64,000 bases of DNA from Hemerocallis citrina (taxonomy: Eukaryota > Streptophyta > Magnoliopsida > Asparagales > Asphodelaceae): NCBI GenBank assembly GCA_017893485.1, contig CM030359.1:30880430-30944429 (forward strand). The letters are read 5' to 3'. Below the pieces are notes generated by a model. The model made no database searches. It saw only the letters and a list, made by a program, of their open reading frames with translations, and was not told the origin of the DNA. This document shows positions 1 to 11,296 of the stretch, one piece after another; the first letter of the stretch is position 1; every line of letters starts with the position of its first letter. A program made the position numbers and the translations under genes.

Positions 1-1279
1 CCCGATGCGACTCCGAATGCACACTTGTTCGGATTGAGCCTCATATCATGTTTTCTTAACACATTGAATGCCTCCTGCAGGTCGGTGACATGGTCGGCCC
101 CACGAATGCTCTTCACAAGTATATCATTAACATACACCTCCATGTTACGACCGATCTGATTTTTGGAAGACCTTGTTAACGAGGCATTGATAGGTGGCCC
201 CTGCATTCTTCAACCCGAAAGGCATCACCCAGTAGCAGTAGAGGCCCTGATCGGTAATAAAGGAGGCCTTCGGGATGTCTGAAGGAACATGCAGATTTGA
301 TTGTATCCAGAAAAAGCATCCATGAAGCTGAGAAGCTCATGGCCCGAAGTGGCATTAATCAGGGTGTTGATGCTTGGAAGGGGGAATGGATCTTTGGGGC
401 ATGCTTTGTTCAGGTCGGTAAAGTCGATGCAAATTCTCCAGGTCCCGTTGGCCTTCTTTACCATCACAACATTCGAGAGCCATTCGGGATAATTTACCTC
501 TTGTATGAACTGAGCCTTTAAGAGCTTGTCCACTTACTCTTTTATGGCTTGCTGGCGCTCGGGAGCAAACTTGCACATCTTCTGTTGGACCGGTTTGGAC
601 CCCGGAGCAATGCTGACGTGGTGGACTAGGAGCTCCTCGAAAATTCCAGGCATGTCGGCAGCCGACCAGGCAAAGAGATCGTGGTTCTTTCTAATGCACT
701 GGACTATGTCGGAGCATAGGGCAGATGGGAGGGTCTTACTAATAAAGAACTTGTGGCTCGGATCTTGCTCAGAGAAGAGCACTTCCTCCAGTTCATCCAC
801 CGGCTCGGACATTTGTCGGACACTTTCTTGGGGATTTCAAGTGTTTCGAGGGAGAGGACTGGACCTCCAGTAGAGGTCATGTAGCATTTGCGGGCCATCT
901 CCTGACTGCCTCTTACTTCCCCTACTCCTGCCCGAGTGGGGAACTTCATCTTGAGGTGATAAGCAGAAGGGACGGCTTCGAGAGCAGCTAGGCCGGCCAG
1001 CCCAGGATGACATTATAAGCTGCGGAGACATCAACGACCATAAAGTCCATCAGCTCCGTTCGGGTGTAGGAGTTTTGCCAGCGATTACGTCGAGGGTGAT
1101 CACCCCTTCGATAGTCACTGGCACTCCCGTGAACCCGTGGAGTGTGTAGCCGGCGAGCTTAAGTCTATCCCGAGATATCTTAAGTCCTTTGAAAGCATAG
1201 AGGAAGAGGATGTTAACGGAGCTGCCATTGTCCACTAGGACCCTCTCCACTTTAAATTTCGCCATTTGGGGGTCAATGA
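1..1279 (-). pseudogene. pol: Protease and reverse transcriptase of element A, broken and cut by the window edge
   Basis: Follows gag on the same strand. The protease is at about 1250-880, with active-site motif VLVDNGSS and a conserved downstream block (MKFPTRAGVGEVRG). Reverse transcriptase is at about 810-1: linker with HDLFAWSAADMPGI, then KKANGTWRICIDFTDLNKACP, FMDAFSGYNQI, and after a frameshift [15 protein letters not shown]. The catalytic box, normally YVDD, reads YVND near 126-150 because one sense-strand G is now A. There is a stop near 533 (after QQAIKE) and frameshifts near 1045, 820 and 250. RNase H and integrase lie outside the window. Confidence 0.86.
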
Positions 1280-3309
1280 CTAGCGCGTCACAATGGGGGT
1301 TCGGACGCCTACCAGGTCTTTATCTGAGAATGTGACGGGTATTCCGAGGCCTTTAGGGGGAGGCATGCCATGTACTGAATTGACTTCCCTTATGAAAGCC
1401 TTTCGAGAGGAGTTGGAGGAGCCCCCATGAATGAGGTGTAGGACGCACTCCTCTTCGAATTTGGGTGTCTCACCGCGTCGTTTAGGATGCTTATTAGCCC
1501 CCCGAGGAGGAGGAAGGTCGGTTTGGTATTTTCTCACGAATTTGGCCAGCTGCCCCCTCTGGATGAGGGCCTCGATCTCGTTCTTCAGGGCCCGACAATC
1601 ATTGGTGTCGTGGCCATGGTCCCGGTGATAGTGGCACCATTTCTCTTTATCCCTTTTCTTGCCATGGGTTTTCATCTTCGGGGCAGGAGGTATCACCCCT
1701 TCATTCTCTACTTCCATGAGAATAGTGGAAATGTTGGAGGTAAGAGGAGTGAATTTCTCGAATCTGGCGGGAGGGCGGTGCTGACCGCCATTATCCTTTT
1801 GGAGCTTCTTGGCTCCTTCTTCTTCTATTCCCTTTCTCTTGGATCCGGAGGAGGGCCCCTCAAAGTTGGGGCGGTGCTTAGCTTCCTCAGCCCGAATATA
1901 CTTCTCGCTTCGGAGAAGGAGGTCGGAGAAATTCTGCGGGGGCTTCTTGGCGAGGGAGGATCGAAGACTGGAGTTAAGGACATTCGACTGGAATGCCGCT
2001 ACGGCGACCGACTGGTCGAGGGAAGCGATGGACCTGGCTTCCACGGTGAACCTTTTCACGTAGTCTCTCAGCTTCTCACCCTTCTTCTGGTTGAGATTGA
2101 GTAGCGAAATGCTGGTCTTCTCAGTTTGGCGGCTACTTACGAAGTGGGTGACAAAGAGGGTCTCGAATTGCTCGAAGGAGAATATTGAGGATGGGGCGAG
2201 GCGAGAGTACCATTCCCGGGCCGGACCCTTGAGGGTAGCAGGGAAGGTCTTGCACAGCAGCGCATCGGAAGCTTGGTGGATTAGCATGAGGGTCTTAAAG
2301 CTTTCGATGTGGTCCATGGGGTCGGACTCCCCGGAATAAGTCTCGAATTGTGAAGGCTTGAAGCCCACTGGAACGGGCACCTCCACGATGGTTCGAGAGA
2401 AAGGGGGTCGGCTCGGTCGGAGGGTCCTTCCTCTATGCTCCTCTTCCTGGTCTAGCTGACCCAAGCGCCTCTCCATCTCGTGGAGACGATGGTAAACGAC
2501 ATCGTCCCTTCGATGGTAGCCAAACGAGTTTCTGGACTCATCTTCATATGAAGGGGAGCGGGGACTACGACGGCGGTAGCTCCAGGAGTGGCGAGGGCTA
2601 GGAATGTGTTGGTAATTGCTAGGAGCCGGGGGAGGAGTTAAGGACTGATGGCGAGGACTTTGGACCCGGGGAGGAGTAGGAACCCTCTGGGCATTGTTGT
2701 GGTTGGGATGAAGATTAAGGGCTTGCAACATGGTGTCTTGGAACTGCTGGAACTCAGCACAGGTGATGGGTGCCTCATTGTTCCTTGGAGGTTGCCGACT
2801 AGCAGGAGACTGGGGTCTTCTCCTATGGTAGCCTGGGGACTCTCTCCGCCCTTTGCGAGGAGGGGACCTTCTGTATTCTTGGCGATGAGGAGATCGCTCA
2901 TTCGGACAGTGTCGGCGGGAGGCTTCCTCTCGGGCCTGCCTTTCATCCAAACGGCGGCAAAGATCCTCTTCTTTGTGCCGATTGTCGAGGGTGTTGCGGA
3001 GGTCATCTGATGCTCGGGGATTATGGGATGCCATGGAATTAGTAGAGGTGTTTTGCACGGAGACGTGATCATGTGGGAGGGGTTATTTCTGAGGATTGGG
3101 ACTGGAGCTCCTCGCGCCGGCTTCCGGAGGCCGGTTTGGTCGCGGGGGGGTTGAAGATTCTGAGGAGGAAGTTGGTCCTACTGCGGGGCCTGGTTAGGTT
3201 GAGGGGTAGGTCCTATTGGCTGGACGGTTTGGAGGGGGATCTCCTGTTGTGGTTGAGGAAGAGAGTGTCCACGGTTGGACCCTCTGGATCTTAGCTTTTG
3301 GGGAGGCAT
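1280..3309 (-). pseudogene. gag: gag of element A (nucleocapsid/capsid polyprotein), broken
   Basis: Structural protein that would form the retrotransposon particle in the cytoplasm. The longest open stretch, 1280-3058, is 592 codons. It has an Arg/Pro/Ser-rich N-terminal half, then the capsid (retrotransposon gag) domain at about residues 225-390 (motifs ETYSGESDPMDHIESFKTLM and GPAREWYSRL), then a C/H/H/C zinc finger at about residues 490-510 (WCHYHRDHGHDTNDC). The family start appears to be the ATG at 3309 (MPPQKLRSRGSN), 70 bases after the LTR, as in elements C, E and F. It is separated from the long frame by a TAG near 3181 and a frameshift before 3072. The body of the gene is thus well preserved and only the N-terminus is broken. 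Confidence 0.88.
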
Positions 3310-3360
3310 GGCTGGGCGGATCTGACCAATGGGAAGAGGAAGGGCTGTTATTCACTGTTT

Positions 3361-3376
3361 CCCACAGACGGCGCCA
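3361..3376 (-). other. Primer-binding site of element A
   Basis: The minus strand reads TGGCGCCGTCTGTGGG, three bases after the LTR end. The first nine bases match the complement of the 3' end of plant tRNA-Asp; the rest do not. The same sequence recurs at the matching place in elements C, D, E and F, so it is a family feature. Confidence 0.75.
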
Positions 3377-3379
3377 ATC

Positions 3380-3939
3380 TGTTACCGCTGATTCTGGTGT
3401 GGGGGCAAACAGATAGTATTTGTGGATTCTTTGGGGGAGGAAAAGTCAAACCTTAACTTCTTCTGTCGGAGTTTGACCGCTGACTCCCGCCGTTCACCTG
3501 CAAAAAGTGCGAAACACCGGGGTTGATCCCGACGACGCACCCTCCGACACTCAAGTCAGTAATCAGGAGGATTATGAGAGGGCGTCAATTGGCAAAAGGT
3601 TGATTACCTCTTAATAGTGGTGGATGGGGGTATTTATAGTCGCCGTTGGGATTAGATTAGGAATGTAATCCCTAATTCCCAGTGAAAGGAGAGCGAATCA
3701 GGGCCGTTGATTGAACGCAATTAGAAACCCTAAATCTATCCTGATGGACTGAGTTCATTGCGGGTTGGAACCCGCACCTAGCTGAGATGGATCCGTTTGT
3801 GGGTTGATGGGTCTTAGAGGAGAAGACCCAGTACCCGCTTCAGACCCATTTGTAGGTGAAATTATCTTTTCATACTCAGGCTTTAATATTCGTGTCCGAT
3901 TTGGACGGTTTTGATTTAACCCCATTTTTAGCCATATCA
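3380..3939 (-). repeat. 5' LTR of element A
   Basis: On the minus strand it starts TGATATGGCTAAAAATG and ends just before the primer site with a TG...CA type terminus (+ strand starts TGTTACCGCTG). The limits were set by comparison with the LTRs at 16470-17077 and 61232-63698, which share both ends. It holds a minus-strand TATA box (GACTATAAATACC, near 3631-3645) and the family-wide stem-loop near 3500-3570. Length is about 560 bp. Confidence 0.82.
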
Positions 3940-4762
3940 GTGGGGTACACAGTTTTGGGAGAGGAATCTCCAGTTGTTTTTTAGCTATCTTACATGATGC
4001 TTGCGCGTTGAGGGTTGTGGTGCCTATTCGCGGAGTATTCTGGATCTTGCTTTCCATCACCGTAATAGGATTAGTTGCATAACGAGGGTTTATCCCTATA
4101 ATGTGGAGATGGTTAAGAGCTTGCACCGGACCTATGTACTATGGAATGCATAGAATCCGACAAGTACGCATTAGAGAGCCAGCATATAGAAATGTGTTTT
4201 CTTGACTTGGTTTTATGCTTGTGTTTTCCTGTTTTTCTACACTTGACACTTAGTCTAGATTTACTTGATGTTTTCATGTATTACTATCTACTATCTTATA
4301 TTCCTTGATGTTTTCATGCTTTACTTATTTGTTATTTCTCATTCCTTTATTCTTGCTAATGATACATGTTGTGGATGACTCTATGTTTTACGATTTAATT
4401 ATGTTGCTTTGTTTTTATGTCACTCACACTGTTATGGCTGACCCCTTTAGTTTTGGGGGTTAGGGATCATCTCTAGTCTCATATTTTACAGGTTGTTGCT
4501 TAGAGCTTGGGGTTTGGATGCTTGAGATAGATTGAGATAATAGAGCTTGTGTAAAATGTAATAGAAAGTGTTGTAAAAGAAAAAGTTTTTAATTCAAGGT
4601 GTTTTGTATTCTGCTGTGTTATGTAAATGATTATTGTAATAAAAAGTTTGGAATAAAAATTATCTGTGTTTTTTGACTGTGTTTAATATTGCAATTGAAG
4701 TTGATGCTGGGAATTGTGCTACGTATTTCTAAGATATCATATTGGAAATTCGGGGCGCTACA
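3940..4762 (+). repeat. Truncated chromovirus-type LTR remnant
   Basis: The stretch around 4105-4175 matches the LTR of element G (near 47640 and 55840), sharing blocks such as GGAATGCATAGAATCCG. The remnant ends in AATTCGGGGCGCTACA at 4762, close to G's LTR terminus AATTCGGGGTGTTACA. No primer site follows, so it looks like a solo LTR or fragment in plus orientation whose left part was separated by element A. AT-rich, non-coding. Confidence 0.6.
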
Positions 4763-7655
4763 CAGAGTGCCAACTCCTGAGGAGATTTGGCTCTCGGACC
4801 CTCTTCCGAATCCTAACAAGGGAAAGATCTCACAAAAATTGGAGGGTCAAAGACTTTGCTCAAAACCAATATGCACTGAAAAGAAGTTTTATATACAAGA
4901 AGTTCGGCTAAAAAAGATTCCATTCATTCCAAAATCCAAATACATGGGGGCGGTGGCCAATCCGTGATTAGGGAGAAGCACAAAGACAACTAAGAAAGAA
5001 AAATTCCTAAGTTTGCTGCCCAGGAGAGGGAGGCACCTCTTCGTTCACGGCATCGGCAGAGACCCTGCCAGTTGGTGGGCCCTTCGATGTTGGAGACGAA
5101 ACACGCTCTTCTCCCGAAGGCTCTTCCCCAGGAGTTTGGGGCTGGTCATCCAATTGCATCTCAAAGGAAAATCCTTTGAGGTTGAGATTCTGGTACTTCC
5201 GTCTCACCTACTCAATGGCAAGATAATAACCTCATCCTGGGCGAGGAAGATGCGGTCAATGGCAGCCTCCTAATCGGCCACCAGTTCCCTCTCCCTTACC
5301 TCCCATGCCAACTTCTTTGCCAGCTCCGACTTCTCCTATGAAAGCTTTTCCCAAGCATGCTTCTTCGTCAGTAGCTCTGCCTTTAGTTCCTTTAACCTTT
5401 GTCAGAGATCGTTGTTTCTTCCCATGATCTCCTTTTGGCTCGCCTAGGTCAGATGTGCTTGCCTAAGAAGCGCATCACGCCTCCTCTTCAGCTAGGCCCC
5501 GTTGAGGGTCGTCTATAGGGAAATTAACTTGTTACGCCCCGCTTCCCAAAAAATATGGAATACGAGTACATGACATTAGCCTAGCAAATGACTAACGTCA
5601 CCCACAAGCTGTTTATCCGATCAACTCAACAATATAATCAATACAGAACAATTGCACAGGCAATAATAATCATCTCATTAACAATAATACTTGGAATGAA
5701 GCAATATCTAATATCTAAATACAATAATAATCTAACATCTGGAAACAATAAGAAAAATTGGGACAAAAGCCCAATACAATAATAAATCCCAAACATGATA
5801 GTAATAAGTCTCAATACAATAAGTTTATTAATATAATAAGCAACTAAACGTCCACATGGTTCTAACGCATATTTAAAGTTCAAAATCCGACAACAGTAGC
5901 TAGGTCAAACACACAATTCTTTACAGACTTCATGTTCAGGCAGAATTTTCACATCATGTTATTTTATTTTTAGAATAATCAAAAACTCAATATTAAATTT
6001 AATAAAAATATTTTCTAGATTCCTAAACATGTTAAGCAACAATCTGAAAAATTTTCAGAGTAAAATTTTATCATTTGATCAGCCTTTTTACTGTTTAAAC
6101 ATGAAGGATACAAGAATATGAAAATCTAAAAGTAAAAACACAGTTGTAGTAAAAAGGGCATAACTCTTGCTACACAACTCAAAATTCAAAAAATCAAGAT
6201 GTTCTGGAAACTAGAAAGATAAGGCTACAATTCATATTCAGAAAGTAATTCATTTTAAGATCATTTACTGGTTCAAAATTAGCAGTCAACATACAGGTCA
6301 GCAAGCGATAAACAGGTTTTGGGGTAGTTTTCACGAAATAAAGTTAATTAAACATAATGGGTATCAATTCTATTAGTCAATAAGTTATATAATTAGCATG
6401 ATGAGTGTCAAAACATGGTAAATAAAATTAGAACACATACATACACTAATTTATCATTAATCAACCATCAATCGATCAAACAACACACAACCTAGCAATT
6501 CTCTCTACAATCAATTCATTGTGTTGTGACTATATGTGTAACCCTATTATAAATTCTACATAAATGCATGAAAGATTCAATCTTTGGAGTCAAAAGTGGC
6601 ACGATGTCAAGAATATTGGGGTTAGCTCGTGTAAACCCTCAATAGACTCAACAAAGATAATCAATACAACAATACGATAACGAATAGGATCTACTTGAAA
6701 GAATTTCAATGAAACTTGAATTTGATACAATGTACAATTCAAAGGAAAAGTGACTTGCCTTATTGACAGTGAAATTGAATACCAAGAATAACTGGATACG
6801 GATACTGGAGCAATGAACCCACGAACACGAGAACACGAAATCACTTGCGAACTACGAGAAAACACACACCCAAAATGGAAAACACCGGATCTAAAACACC
6901 AAAAAAACCTCCACCTTCACAAACAGCAAGCATCAACCACAACAAATCTCCCTCTTTATAACACCAAACAACAACAAAAAATCGCTATCCCCAAACAGCA
7001 AGCACCAAACCACTCCCTTCTTCTTCTTCTCCATAGTGACAGAGAGAGATACGCAGCGGGAGGGGACGACGACGATTGGCGAGGGCGGCGAGGGGTGACT
7101 GGCGGCGGCACTGCAGTCGGCAAGCGACATAGCGATGAGAACAAGGACGCTCGAGCGGCACTCTATTTCGCGACGAAACAGCGAAGGAGACGACGGGGGT
7201 GTTAGGGACTCGGGACTTGGGACGACGACGACGACGACGAGGGGCGAGGGGGGTTCTGCGGTGGATGCGGGGGAGGATCACGGTGGTCGACGAGGGCGGG
7301 GATGCGAGGTTAACGACAAGTGGATGGGTGCAAGCAAAGGTTGAAGGCAATGGGTTCGGGGCATTGGATGAGAGGTGGCGACGGAATAGAGGTGAGAGCG
7401 GAGGATGGTGGCGGGAGGTGTTGGGGATGATCGGAGATGGAAGAGGGCGACGGGAGAGCGACGACGGTGAGCAGGAGAATGAAGACGAGTTGGGTTCGAC
7501 GTGGACGGGGTGAGGGAGGAGTCGATGGCAGTTGGAGGTGTTGGAAATGGCAAGTGTAGCCATGGCAATACGATGTGGGGAAGATGAGGAAGTGCGGCAG
7601 TTGGGTTCCAGAGAGAGACGGAGGAGAGAACGGATGGGGAAGAAGGGGGTTGTAC

Positions 7656-7675
7656 GGGGGGGGGGGGGGGGGGGG
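7656..7675 (+). repeat. Homopolymer of 20 G
   Basis: An uninterrupted G20 tract inside the GC-rich block of the LTR at 5530-8467. The sister LTR (61537-63286) has no such tract at the corresponding place. The exact length may be affected by sequencing slippage. Confidence 0.85.
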
Positions 7676-7883
7676 TCAACAAGGCGGCGGGGTAGGGATT
7701 AGGTTAGGAGTCAGGGTTAGATAGGTTATAGGGTAGGGTAGAATAGAGAATTAAGAGATATTGGGTTTTTGGGTATTGGGTTTAAATCCAATAAGAAAAT
7801 AGACTATTGGGTTTTTAAAATGTACATATAAATATACATTAAATCAAATAATAAAATGCAAATAAATAAGTATGTTCAGGCTT

Positions 7884-8151
7884 TACAAAAATAATAATAA
7901 TAATAATAATGACAATAAGAATAATAATACTAATTATTACAATAATAATAGTAACAAAAATATTAATATTAATAACAATACTTATAATAATGATAATAAT
8001 AATAATAATAACGATAAAATAATAATACTAATAACAATAATAATAACAATGATAATAAAAAATAATAATACTAATAACAATGAGAATAACAATAATATTA
8101 ACAACAATAATAACAATAATAATAATCACAAGGATAAAAATAACAATAACG

Positions 8152-8216
<65 letters not shown>

Positions 8217-8217
8217 T
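7884..8217 (+). repeat. (AAT)n microsatellite, interrupted
   Basis: About 330 bases of AAT/AAC trinucleotides with interruptions, ending in a nearly pure AAT run from about 8150 to 8215. It creates a spurious poly-Asn reading frame. It accounts for much of the length difference from the sister LTR near 62820-63080, where only short AT-rich runs occur. Confidence 0.9.
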
Positions 8218-9973
8218 TAACAAAATATAAATTTATTAAAATAACCCAAATAGCAATAATACTTTTGATTTGGCTCAAATATAAATAGCCGATCAATAAA
8301 AAATAGAAAATAAAATTTAAAATATACAATTATTCGAAATGAATATAGTTTTCGTTTAGAAAATGCTTTAATAAAAGATCCGAATCAAATTTAGCACAAA
8401 ATAAATTTATAAAAATCAAATTATCGAAAATACACGGAAATACTTATTGGCGAAACTAGAGGTTACAAACATCTACAAAAAACAATACTATGGAGTTTCA
8501 ACAAGCTCCCCAGCTCGTCTGATTCCTCCTCCTGCGCCACCCTGTTAGGGGGAGTCGTGAGGTACTCGTTGACCTGCAGGGCACTGAGCTACTCCACGAG
8601 TGAGTTCATTTCTTTGACGGACCATGAGGGCACCCACGCCTTCCCAACCGAGGGAGAATTCACGAGGGCGATGACAGTTTTCAGTGAGGAAGTTGGAGGC
8701 TTCACCATTGCCTACTTCCTTGATGTCCCAGGCGCCTTCGTCACGCCTGCCGACTTCACCCTCTTGGTCGACCGTTCCTTGGATGCCAAGGGATTAGGGG
8801 AGCAATTTTTTGCCTTCAAGGGCGCCCGACACCACTCTCGGAGATTTCAGCAATCAATATTCCTGGGAAAATAGACAAAAATTTAGACGGGAATAACAAT
8901 AAACGGCAAAGAGAAATGGATATACTAGGGTCGGGTGGGCTTAGTTCATACTCCACCAACCACTTCTCTGACACTGATGACCATTCGATACCGCCCTCAA
9001 CAAATATCAGGTCAAGTTCCCCCACTTCCTCAAACAAGTAATCACCCGCCATTGGGGCCTGATGCTTGGGCACCTTGTATACCTAGTCGGTTTAGATATC
9101 CCACAGTTTCGGCCATTGAATAACCAAAAACTTGGACTTCCAACCCATAATGGAATTCGGATGACCGATAATCACCTTTCACTCAGTCCTACACGAAAGG
9201 ATACACTGACACCCTATTTTGTGAACTTTGCATAAACCTAGGTAGAAGCTGAAATGCTTAAGATTTAAAGGGAATCCCGCTCCCGCACACAGTAGAATGA
9301 AGCGGACCAATTGATTTGAAGAATTCGGGGTGAGCTACATCTAGCTACCGCCAGCCCAATTAAGCACCCTCTTAATGAATGGATGCATTGAATGTCAAAG
9401 CCCCGAGATGAATGTGTCCACGGGGAACATATAGATCCAAATTGTGAGATGGTCTATCGGTCGAAGGCTCGAACTAGGAAGCATAAGCTTGTATCTCTAA
9501 GGGATGGAATATGTGCTTCGGACTTGAGGAAGGTCCATTCCCACTAAGGTACTGGCTGTTTCATCGGCTTTTATCCATGGTCCCGACGGCAAAGATTTAA
9601 TACCAAACTTGGCTTGGTCCTCCAAGTAATCAGAGTATACTCTAACGACCAAACCCTACAAACGAGGATGGCCCAATGACAACCGAATTCGATGAGTCCG
9701 AACCACTATTAGCGCCAAGGGAACCTTTTCCTAGTGTTGTCCGAACCACCCAAATGTTGTGGGTTTCCCGAGGGATGCCTAAGATATCATCCAGACCAGA
9801 GGTGGAAGCGGACTCACCCAACTGGATCCTAATCATGCTTAAAAGAGTTCATTTACTTACCGTAAAAGCTATCTAGATTTCATCGAAAAAATCACCGAAA
9901 AGGGAGATAACGTGCTAGAGAAAGTAGGTGCAAGTTCTAGAAAAAGAAAGTGAAATGTAGAACGAAGGTGAGA

Positions 9974-9990
9974 TGGGAGATATATAGAGG
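9974..9990 (-). promoter_or_regulatory. Candidate TATA box upstream of B1
   Basis: The minus strand reads CCTCTATATATCTCCC about 140 bases before the first usable ATG of B1 (9836). A splice-donor-like CGGTAAGTAAATG lies between them near 9850-9865. This would fit a gene with its own promoter and a 5' leader, but only the sequence motifs support it. Confidence 0.4.
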
Positions 9991-10154
9991 GAAGAGACTC
10001 CTCATTAACCACAACAGACATGTGGCCAAATCACAACCCGCATGCATTTCAATATCGTCACGTGACCCGCACGTGCAGGAGAACAACTGTTTTAGAACAC
10101 CAAAAGCCCATGTGGCTCGTGCCTGACAACCGCGCCACCCCACAACACTCCTCG

Positions 10155-10585
10155 ACATGATGCCACTTAAAGAGAGGTTCAGATTCTCCCCGGCCTCGGA
10201 CCTCGGATTGTCATTCGAGACACTCACAAAAGTTACACAGAATGCCATTTGGGAAGGGGTTGGGATACTTCTCGACCTAGGCCCTGGAATTGTCATTCGA
10301 GAAACCCTCCAAAGTGGCACAAAATGCAACTTGAGAAGTGGTTCAAATTCGAAGAGATCTCGGCCATTGGATTTTCATTCGAGGCACCCATAAAAACGGC
10401 GAAAAATTCCATTTCCAACAAGGATTGCACTTCCAGCTTTCTAAGAGGATTGGATCCTCATGTGGCCCTAGTCCTCGGATTGTCATTCGAGACACCCTTA
10501 AAATGGTGCAAAACTCGAAACTTTATAGAGTCTCGAATCCTATTAACGGTGTGGCCGTAGGATTGTCATTCGAGCCCCAACAATA
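10155..10585 (+). repeat. Degenerate tandem repeat of about 85 bp, five copies
   Basis: The core GGATTGTCATTCGAGAC recurs with changes near 10203, 10287, 10369, 10473 and 10560. Spacings are about 84, 82, 104 and 87 bases. Each core is followed by an A/C-rich block containing AAAATGGTGCAAAA or a variant. The array lies between the 3' side of B2 and the candidate promoter of B1. The rest of 9990-11296 holds no recognised gene. On the minus strand, 11180-10640 has some open stretches that could belong to the element carrying B1 and B2. Confidence 0.75.
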
Positions 10586-11296
10586 GAAAATTCTCACAAG
10601 TTCTTGCAAAGTAATAAATCGGACGAAAAAACTTTTAATTCAACAAGATGGATTTACATATCAGAATTAGAAGCTCAAAGTACATAACTAACACAAGTAC
10701 AATTCACGAGGGTCAGACCCTAGGAGTCTCCCTCATCGACATCTGGATTAAGGCTCACGATATCCACACCAATGGAGTGAGTCCTTACCCTCGACGGATC
10801 AGGACCCTCGGAAACCCATCTTCGGGGGCCATCAGTCTGGAACGAGTCCTCGGGTAAGGAGCTTGCCTTAAGAACAAGCTCCTGAAGGGACTCGCCAAAC
10901 CTGATTCTCCAAACTTCACCTTCAAACGGTATATCTGCAAGTACTTATCCACGAGCATCCGCCTCAGAATGGATTCTGAAGACTAGTTAGCTTCCAGGGA
11001 TCATCCCCCTTCTGACCCATCAGGAGCGCCCCTCTTGGCCTTGATTAGAGTCAAACTCGTATCAGGCATCGCCTCCTTCAATAGTGAGAGTTCCGGCACA
11101 AAACTTTGTGATCTTCGTATGTGATAGGAGAATGATCCCTCCTGATCTCTTTTCGAATCCGAACGATGGTACTTTCTGCCCATTGCAACTTGGTGCGAAG
11201 AGACTAGATTTCTGCCTCCTGAGACTCAACCTCCAGAGGCTCGAATCTCATGATCTAGATCAATAAAACAATTCAAGTCTTAAGGGTTGGACAGAA

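Larger units (their letters stand above)
1..3939 (-). mobile_element. Tat-lineage Ty3/gypsy element A, 5' part (runs off window)
   Basis: Read on the minus strand from right to left: an LTR (3380-3939), a primer-binding site (3361-3376), gag (from 3309), protease and the front of reverse transcriptase, which is cut by the window start. The gag zinc finger of the form WCHYHRDHGHDTNDC, the DNGSS-type protease and the gag start just after the primer site are, to my knowledge, typical of the Tat group. RNase H, integrase and the 3' LTR would lie left of base 1. The element is dead: it has in-frame stops, frameshifts and a damaged polymerase site. It abuts an older LTR remnant on its right, so it was probably inserted into that LTR. 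Confidence 0.88.
5530..8467 (-). repeat. Solo-LTR-like insertion (2.9 kb), same family as 61537-63286
   Basis: Starts TGTTACGCCCCGCTTCCC and ends GAGGTTACA. Both ends and several internal blocks match the solo LTR at 61537-63286 (for example ACGGAATACGAGTACAT and CGAACCCACGAACAC in variant forms). It has no coding domain, primer site or internal region. A GC-rich block (7020-7680) and the LTR ends suggest minus orientation by analogy with its sister copy. The flanking 5-mers (TAACT and AACAT) do not match, so no target duplication can be shown. It is longer than its sister because of microsatellite growth at 7884-8217 and a G tract. Confidence 0.65.
4985..9890 (-). pseudogene. B1: plant transposon-associated gene ('putative gypsy type transposon' domain plus coiled coil), split by an LTR insertion
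   Basis: Minus-strand gene remnant in two blocks, 9890-8468 and 5529-4985, separated by the insertion at 5530-8467. N-terminal block: a Ser/Gly-rich start (MIRIQLGESASTSG at 9836), then a degenerate globular domain with SLRDTSLCFLVRAFDR and a block comparable to B2's PDSIMDWKSKYMV. Its layout resembles the plant Pfam family called 'Putative gypsy type transposon' (from memory, not searched). Middle block near 8880-8540: basic, Lys/Ser/Pro-rich. C-terminal block near 5500-5230: Glu/Lys/Leu-rich, probably coiled coil, ending with an acidic Pro-rich tail. Many stops and frameshifts. Function is unknown. The same gene recurs as B2 to the right. Confidence 0.55.

Noticed and set aside
1487..2104. 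Plus-strand open frame of 205 codons
   Set aside because: Antisense to the well-supported gag of element A, with no recognisable domain.
7656..7675. G20 tract as a functional quadruplex
   Set aside because: A single homopolymer absent from the sister LTR is more likely slippage or a sequencing effect.
7872..8288. Open frame of 138 codons rich in Asn
   Set aside because: It is a by-product of the AAT microsatellite inside an LTR.
5530..8467. Target duplication for this LTR
   Set aside because: Flanks TAACT and AACAT do not match under any reasonable choice of ends, so none is claimed.
8557..8874. Plus-strand open frame of 105 codons
   Set aside because: Lies opposite the basic middle block of B1, which fits the gene's minus-strand layout better.
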